Of a stretch of 64,000 bases of DNA, positions 57,237 through 64,000 are shown one piece after another. The stretch comes from Linnemannia schmuckeri. Its lineage: Eukaryota > Mortierellomycota > Mortierellomycetes > Mortierellales > Mortierellaceae. The position numbers and the translations under genes were made by a program. The number at the start of each line of letters is the position of its first letter. Within the stretch, counting starts at the first letter, position 1. The notes below the pieces were generated by a model. That model saw only the letters and a list, made by a program, of their open reading frames with translations, was not told where the DNA came from and searched no databases. The stretch spans positions 4,588,001-4,652,000 of the forward strand of contig JANATG010000001.1 of assembly GCA_029449235.1 (NCBI GenBank), in the 5' to 3' direction.

Positions 57237-58992
57237 TCAGGCCTCAGTTTTGCCTACAGCTATGGCACTTTTGCTAGCCAAGAGTAATACTCTACTATAC
57301 GCATTTGCATGGTCCTGAGCTGCGGCTTTCCTATACAATTCCAATGCTCGCCCAGAATCCTTGACAACCCCAAACCCGAACTCATACATCGTCTCCAGAT
57401 TGTACTGCGCTCCCGCATACTCTCGCCGAGCCGACTTGTTGAACCACTTGAGGACCTTGACATAATCCACGGGGACGCCCATGCCTAGCTTGTACAAAGC
57501 ACCAATGTTGTTCTCTGTAAGCGCGTACCTTTTTCTTGCTGCCTCCAGAAACCCTCTCATGGCCTGTTGGTCATTCGCGGGTACGCCTTGTCCATCACGA
57601 AAGAGTCCGCCGACAAGGCACATGGCCTTGGCATGACCCTTGTTGGCAGCCTTCAAGAGCCACTCCATTGCAAGTCTATAATCCTGCTTGGTGCCACGAT
57701 CAGTTATGCACAGCAAGCCAAGGTTTACTGGCTATACATTTCGCCCTGCAAGGCTGCCTTCGTGTACTACTCGAGAGCCTTGGCCTCGTCCTTTGATACT
57801 CCCAGACCTCGCTCGTACAAATTCTCGATTTTGAACTGTAATGGTGCAAGTCCTTTATCTGCTGCTTTGACATACCACTTCATTACCTTCATATAGTCCC
57901 GAGGTAACCGAGGTTTACTGTCGGCGTACGAGGAGTCAAGGTTGTGTTGGGCCTCGGGATGACCTTGGTTGGCAGCTTTGACGAGCCATTCTCGAGACTT
58001 GAAGTGATCCTGTGGCATGCCCGCTAGACCCTCTTTATAGATACTAGCCATGACCTGGACTTTTGGCAATCCCTTTTCGGTTAGGCTGAGGTAGTCCTTG
58101 AAGAATTTTGGGTATACTTGTAAGACAGGTCCACTTTGTGGTGCTCGTGCTGCTGCTGTTATTGCTGGTGGGGTAGTGTTTGCTGGAGGTCGAGCAATGA
58201 TTGCGTGATTGTATATGCCCTGGTAGTTCTCAGAGCCTTTCGGAACATATTGAGGTACTCGCGCACCAATGCTAGAAGTAGTTGTTGTTGCCAAAGGGTT
58301 GTACTGCGGCATACGGGTGCTTAGGTTAAGTTGAATTAACAGACTGGAAGGGTCGTTTTCTGGGTTGCGTGTGGTGTTATTGAATGGTCCTTGTCCCGTT
58401 GATAATACTCCTGTGTTGACTCCTTGTTCTGTGTTGGCTCCTTGTCCTTCAATAACAACCTCCAGCAGTATCCCTGGCGTGACAAGAATCCTCAGAGGCC
58501 TGATGTTTTAAATTCAATAAGGGTGTAACATGTGAGAATAGATAAGGGCAGATACAATATACAACAACAAAAACAATAGCAGCGAGGGTGATATACGTTC
58601 TGAAGTTGGAATCCTTCTGAAGAAAGAGTGTCTTGGATTTTGTCGGACAAAGAGGGCGTCCTAGAAGATGGACTAGATGTCATCCCAGAAGATAGTGTTC
58701 TTTCCCATTGTATAAGGCTGCGGACAAACAATTATTATAAGAAGAAATCATATTCCGAACTCACGCTAGCGATTGCATTTTTAAGTTGATGCTCTGTCTG
58801 CGTACGGCCAACAAGCTCAATTTCGGTACCCGCGAGTTCACGGTGGGCAGGCAGCACATCGTAACCTGCCGAGGTTGTAGCATCCGGATGGCAGCTGATG
58901 TGCGTTATGTCTGATGTCGAGATGGCGTGTTCGTCTCTGTGAACAGGCTTGATTGCTTGCTTGTGTCCTTGGGTGCCATCAATATGCCGCAT
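57237..58992 (-). pseudogene. Sel1-repeat pseudogene with split, degenerate module
   Basis: Exon 1 begins at 58992 (HKQAIKPVHRDEHAISTSDI, THISCHPD) and continues with about 40 residues not seen in other copies (LPAHRELAGTEIELVGRTQ) to a donor (AGC then GTGAGT, about 58754). A piece after a CGCAG acceptor reads TMGKNTIFWDDI, TAG (58675-58673), SIF, TAG (58663-58661), DALFVRQ and, after a frame change, DSNFRT before a GTATAT donor. Exon 2 starts near 58499 (PLRILVTPGILLEVVIEGQG), with a linker rich in Asn/Thr. The Sel1 part runs GMPQDHFKSREWLVKAANQG to KDEAKALE, TAG (57769-57767, a Trp position), more lesions, then an open stretch 57716-57237 with three to four units. It is a dead member related to the 1008-residue gene at 59.5 kb. 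Confidence 0.8.
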
Positions 58993-59529
58993 GTCGTTGA
59001 GGATGAGAGAGAGTATGTGCCAAGGCGGGTGTGGATGTCAAAAGTCAAGAAAAGTGAAAGAGGAAAAAAGCGGACAAAGAGGAAAAAGTTGAAGAATGTG
59101 GAGGGCACAATGTGATAATAGGAAGCGAATAAAATCAATGGGCGTTTAAACGGACCGAGATCTGAAAGCACTTTAACCCCTGCCCCTGAGACTACAAATC
59201 TGGCTTATCTCTGCACTCACATCGCGTGGAACGGTAGAAAATCTCCTTTATCACTGAAGTCCAGGGAAGAATAAGTTGAAACGTAAGCCTCCACCATTCT
59301 CCACTTTCCTTCTCTTGCTTTCTTCACCCCACCACCTCCATACCATTTCCCATTTTTCACACCCATTACCTCCGCCTCTACTTTGCCACCGCGTTTCCTG
59401 TCTTTCACACACTCGCACACGCACAGTATGCTACAACAAGACCCAGCACTCGAAAAAGTCCATGCGGTCCGCTCTGTTACCAACAAACAGAACACATAAG
59501 GAGAGAAAGAGAGGACGAGGACGAGCGCC
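58993..59529. other. Spacer
   Basis: The promoter side of the preceding relic and the 3' flank of the large Sel1 gene. No gene is seen. Confidence 0.4.
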
Positions 59530-62500
59530 CTACCAAAACTTTAATGTAGCCTTCTTACTCCTCTTTACCTCCTTCTCAACCTCCCTCTGCAATACTCTCA
59601 CAGTCTCCAACGACCCCCTGTCCCCTTGCTCAATGGCTTTCGAGAACCACTCCAACGCCATTGTGTTATCCTGGAACACGCCTTGGCCTTTCAAATACAT
59701 CCTTCCAATCGCTGCTTCAGCCATCCCCATCAACTCTTCCCCTTCCTTCCCTTCCTCCCCTTCCTCTTCCTCTCCTTCTTCTCCCCCAATTCCCACCTTC
59801 TTCTCACCGCCATCGCCATCAGAGCAGGTCGCTTTCAGGAACCATTCCATCGCCTGGTAGAAATCTTGCGGGATCCCCGGTTGGCTGTCGCGGTAGATGC
59901 ACCCGATGCTGAACCGGGCTTGTTTGTGGCCCTTGTTGGCGGCTTTGAGGAACCAAGACATGGCGATGGTGGGGTTCTTGAAGACACCGTCTCCTCCGTC
60001 GCGGTACAGTGTTCCTATGAGATACTGGGCGTCGGCGTGGCCTTGCGTGGCGGCTTTTGTGAACCATTTCTTGGCCTGGAGTCCATTCTGGGCAACGCCC
60101 TCGCCGTTTCGGTACATGATCCCAATCTTGTACTGGGCGTCGGTATGGCCTCCTTGATTGGCGGCGTTCAGGTACCATTTCATGGCTTGGTTGTAGTCCT
60201 GGGAGCCGCCGAGGCCCTTGTGGAAAATGCGGCCGAGGTTGTACTGGTCCTGGGCCGTTCCATGATCGCCTGCACTCAGAAACCACTCCCGCGCCTTGGT
60301 GAAATCCTGCTTGACGCCCCTGCCGTGAAAGTAGATGTTGGCAATGCTGCTCTGGGCGTCGATATGTCCTTGCTCGGCAGCCTTGAGGTACCACTCGATG
60401 GCTTTCGAAAACTCCTTGACGACGCCAAGACCCTGCGAGTAAAGGTTTCCGATATCGAACTGGGCCTGCGGGTATCCTTGGTCTGCAGCTGTGAGGAGCC
60501 ATCGCATGGCGGTGTCACAGTCCTTGGGAGTGCCTTGGCCCTTGGCGTACATGGATCCGACGTTACATTGGGCCTTGGCGTGACCTTGCTCAGCGGCCTT
60601 AAGGAACCAGGGGAAGGCCTTTGTGAAATCTTGGGAGACGCCCTTTCCAGAGCGGTACATAGATCCGATGTTGAATTGCGCCCGCGCGTCGCCTTGGCCC
60701 GCCGCCTTCATGAGCCAGTCCATCGCTCTCGGGAAATCTTGTGAAAGCCCTTGCCCGTGAAAATAAGCAAGCCCAATAATCCTCTGCGCGTCTACATTCC
60801 CTTGCTCGGCAACCTTCATGTACCATAACATGGCTTTGGCATGATCCTGCGGCACGCCTTCGCCCGTGATGTGCATGATGGCAATACTGTGCTGGGCCTC
60901 AATGAGTCCCTGATTGGCCGCCTTCAAGAACCACTTCATCGCCTTTGGGTAATCATGCCGACCTCCCAGACCTCGACTGTACAAGATGCCCATGCTGTAT
61001 TGGTCGTGCACATTCCCCTGATTGGCGGCTTTGAGAAACCACTTCCGTGCCTTGACATAGTCGAGTGCAACTCCTTGGCCGGTTAAATACATATTGGCGA
61101 GACAGCTCTGTGCATCGGCGTGTCCTTGTTGGGCGGCCAAGAAGTACCACTCTGCAGCCTTTCCAAGGTTCTTGTCGACCCCAAGCCCCTGCGCAAACAG
61201 ACTGCCAATCCCAAACTGCGCTAGAGGGAGGCCCTGACTCGCGGCCTTGACGAACCATCTCATTGCTGCTCCATAGTCCGTGGGAGTGCCTTGGCCCTTG
61301 GCATACATGGACCCAACACTACTCTGCGCCAACGCGTGACCTTGGTTGCCCGCTTCAAGGAACCAAGTCAATGCTATAGAGTAGTCCTGCTCAACGCCCC
61401 TGCCGTAATGACACATGAACCCGACATTATATTGCGCTCGAGCATCTCCTTGGAAGGCTGCCTTGGTGTACCACTCCACTGCAGTGGCATAATCCTGCGC
61501 TACCCCTGAGCCGCCAAAGAAGAAACTGCCGACGATTCGTTGGGCAACAGCACTGTTCTTGTCAGCTGCCTGAAGGTACCAAGAAAGCGCCTTGGTATGG
61601 TCCTGAGGGACACCGCGACCTTTGATGTAGAGGTGTCCTATCCGCATCATGGCCTTGACATGACCGTGTTGAGCAGCGGCAAGATACCATTCCATTGCTG
61701 TTGAAAAGTGTTCGATAGGGGTCGAGCCTGTTGGGTTGACTCTTTCATGCCTGCGTCCAGTCCGGTAATATAAAGCGACGGTCTCCTCTGTGGGCTGTCC
61801 GTCTAATTTTGTTGGTAGTTGTGGGATGATGGCGTGAGCTGGGCGGGGTATGGAATGTGGTCCATGCTTGCAGTCGGAGTGTTGTTGGGATATGTGAGCG
61901 TTGGCCTCGCCATCGTCGACATCGTCTTCATTGTCCTCGTCAGAGATGTCGTCATCATCGTCATGGACGTCAAAGACATCAGGGATATACTGCGGCGCCC
62001 GAAGAGACAGTGTCGAGAATCCCATAGCAAGTGGATTGTGCTGGGGATCTCGTCGGATCGAGATAGGGCTGTGAGAACGCTCGGACGGCGGCATGGGCAC
62101 TACTGGTATGACCAATGGGTCGAACGTTGGATTGCGTTTACTTGATTTTGGGGCACATTGTTGTTGTTGTTGGGGCGAGGCTGTAGCGGTGTGAACCAAC
62201 TGTCCGTCGATAACAATCTCCAGCACGGCATCGGGCACGGCCGTTATCCGCAAAGGATTAATGCTGATTATGCAAAATAAAATGAGCAAAGGGAGGCAGT
62301 GTGCAGGTAGAAGGCCTGGAGGCGTTAGTGTCATTCCTGCAAAATAGTTTGCAACATTTTTCCAATTGAATTGCACGAGAGAGTACAAAAGGCGGCGAGA
62401 GGGTACACCCATCCGATACGGGCTCAACATTTTGTTGGTGGTCGGTCTACCAGTCAATTAGACAATGTGAAAAACACATACGCCACTACAAACCATGCAC

Positions 62501-62874
62501 ACACAAAGAATTTGCATGAGGATGTATAATCAAAGAGAGTGAAAAAGTGAAAGAAGAGGGAGTGGCATGTTATTGACTTACTCATTAAATTTGCCGTCTT
62601 TCATAAACGGGAGAGCTCTGGCCTCGTGTCGGATGAACAATGCGTCTTTGTAAACCGCCAGCACATCGTCCCATAGCACGATATCCATTCCTGATGCTGG
62701 GTCCACTTGACAGGGAATATGTGTGATGTCGGCTTGAGGGATGGTGATACTGATCTCGGTATTGGAGGTGGAAGAAGTAGTGGTGTCCGTGCTGATGGAG
62801 ATGGTGGAGAGTCCACGTTTGAAGACAGGTCGGACTGCCTGGACTTTTTTTCGGCGTTCTTCCGTTTGGTGCAT
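59530..62874 (-). CDS. Large Sel1-repeat protein with shared N-terminal module (copy 4, 1008 residues)
   Basis: Two exons: 62874..62582 and 62263..59530, phase 2. Module: ADITHIPCQVDPASGMDIVL, WDDVLAVYKDALFIRHEAR, MKDGKFN, then INPLRITAVPDAVLEIVID. The linker holds an acidic run (VHDDDDDISDEDNEDD) and a His/Gln-rich part. Eighteen Sel1 units follow; units 3-9 and 10-16 are alike in order, so a seven-unit block was probably duplicated. Between units 17 and 18 there is an acidic insert of about 30 residues (EEGEEEEGEEGKEGEE). It ends in a basic tail (EVEKEVKRSKKATLKFW). No signal peptide or membrane helix is seen. The exon 2 acceptor (ATCAG then CATTAATCC) is the least certain point. Expected to form a long superhelical protein-binding scaffold; ligand unknown. 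Confidence 0.87.
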
Positions 62875-64000
62875 GTCAGTTTAGAGTGGTGTCGTTGTAA
62901 GGAGGGTAATGGAATGAGAGGAATGCAAGAGGTAGTTTGAGAAAACAGGTGTGAGATGTAGAAATGATTGGTGATGATGACTGTAGAGTGGAGTGAAGCA
63001 ATGAGGAATGCGAGAGAAGAAAGTGCAGAAGCGTAAGTGGAACTGGGGTTTGAGGGAAGGAAGAAGAAAAAATGAAAAAACAAGGGCATGGCTCGGCGAG
63101 TATCGACGCCTCGATATGCAAGCTGACATTTACCCATTTGCTCATTGCTCATGAGCCATAGGGCACGGCACACAAAGTATTGCATACAGCCTACAGCCCA
63201 CTCCTTCTCGGAGGAAGGGGAGGGGACAACTGAGCGCAATCCATAGACAGGTGGCCCCAGGAAGAACGAAGCGCTTGGGTCTCCAACACGAAAACGCATT
63301 AGCCAGAAAGAAGTGACGCGTCGTGTGTTTGATCACCTCCTAGTGTTCTATAAACCTATTGACATCATTGTTTAATCAGAAATGAAACTCTTAAGCGTGC
63401 TTTTAATCTTATCCAACTGATGTGATCCTACCTCTTTTGCGTTTCTCTCTCCTCACTCTATTACCTTAAGCTGAGACGATCTGTTTGTTTGTGGTCGTTG
63501 ACCCTGTTGTATAAAACGGTCTATGCTGACTTTGTTATTACCGCTTCCATCACAAGCACACCTTGTTGTCTCTCTGAAGGGCGCGCCTCTTTTTCTCAAA
63601 CATAGGAACAATAAACAAGAATATTAAGAGAGAACATATCCGTTGCCAGCAGAGTATGAAAGTACACGCGTGCTGTTTCTCTTGTTATTTGATTCTAATT
63701 GATCCCGCTATTCGCTAGTATGGCATAACAGAAGAAAATAAAAAGATAATTGAATCCTTGAGCACGCGACCGTCGAGTGGGATTCTAAAAATATGATGCA
63801 ACTCGTATGAAGAGCTGCCTGTTGCGAGGTAAGGCGGGTGCGTTTTCCGGGAAAATCTTAATTGATTTGAATTTCAAAGGCCGGCGACCACCTCCAAAGG
63901 AGGAAGGGATCCAGCTGGCTTGTGTGTTTGTCAGCAGAGGGGGTTCCTAACTTTTCTTGGCTGGGTCAACAGGGGCCAGCGGGTGACTCTCTCTTTTCTG
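62875..64000. other. Promoter of Sel1 copy 4 and right-end spacer
   Basis: About 1.1 kb without a supportable gene. A plus-strand TATAAAA occurs near 63511 (GTTGTATAAAACGG), possibly a promoter for a gene beyond the window; no start downstream could be tied to it. Confidence 0.4.

Noticed and set aside
26025..62874. CRISPR-like array or satellite
   Set aside because: The regular 108-nt periodicity is explained by coding Sel1 units; there are no direct repeats with unique spacers.

Overview
The window looks like nuclear DNA of a filamentous fungus, most likely Mucoromycota and probably the Mortierella group (Mortierellomycotina). The reasons are many short GT-AG introns, fungal housekeeping genes (PMT2-type O-mannosyltransferase, Scd6/LSM14, Par14 parvulin, PUF protein, OPT transporters), a GPI-type surface protein, and a large family of Sel1-repeat proteins of the kind I associate with that group. 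The placement rests on family recognition only; no marker gene such as rDNA is present.

Layout. 0.9-23.4 kb is the conserved part: a type II membrane protein resembling DUF1647 (-), PMT2-type protein O-mannosyltransferase (-, 8 exons including a 15-nt micro-exon), an Scd6/LSM14 mRNP protein (-), a 131-residue Par14/Pin4 prolyl isomerase (+), a CCCH plus PUF RNA-binding protein (+), a small GPI-type secreted protein (-) and an F-box/leucine-rich-repeat protein with 11 exact 28-residue units (-). Scd6 and the PUF protein both act in cytoplasmic mRNA repression.

24-63 kb is an accessory, fast-turnover region. It holds eight loci that encode, intact or broken, one conserved N-terminal module of about 65 residues (core H-I-x-C, D-P, W-x-D/E-I, a helix ending in V/I-R, K-G/S-x-D/K, then LEPxRIxAVPDxVLD). 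In the six intact exon 1 copies, and probably in a seventh, the module is cut by a phase-2 intron at the same residue. In most loci it leads a Sel1-repeat solenoid. Four are intact module+Sel1 genes (569, 572, 776 and 1008 residues), one is an intact module-only gene (231 residues), and the rest are pseudogenes. Further Sel1 relics lie at 29.8, 33.3, 41.0 and 51.2 kb. This looks like a birth-and-death family, with an apparently recent gene-conversion tract between two members. Interleaved are two tail-to-tail OPT oligopeptide transporters with the same intron layout, a GH24 lysozyme relic, an inverted LRR fragment, an inverted repeat at 28.6-29.2 kb, and a decayed Fanzor/TnpB-like (eukaryotic OMEGA nuclease) pseudogene at 43.6-47.1 kb with RuvC-I-like and RuvC-III/zinc-ribbon motifs still readable.

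Exon coordinates were worked out by hand from splice consensus, frame continuity and family alignment from memory. No searches were run. Spacers are rich in homopolymer and simple repeats, typical of the rest of the window.
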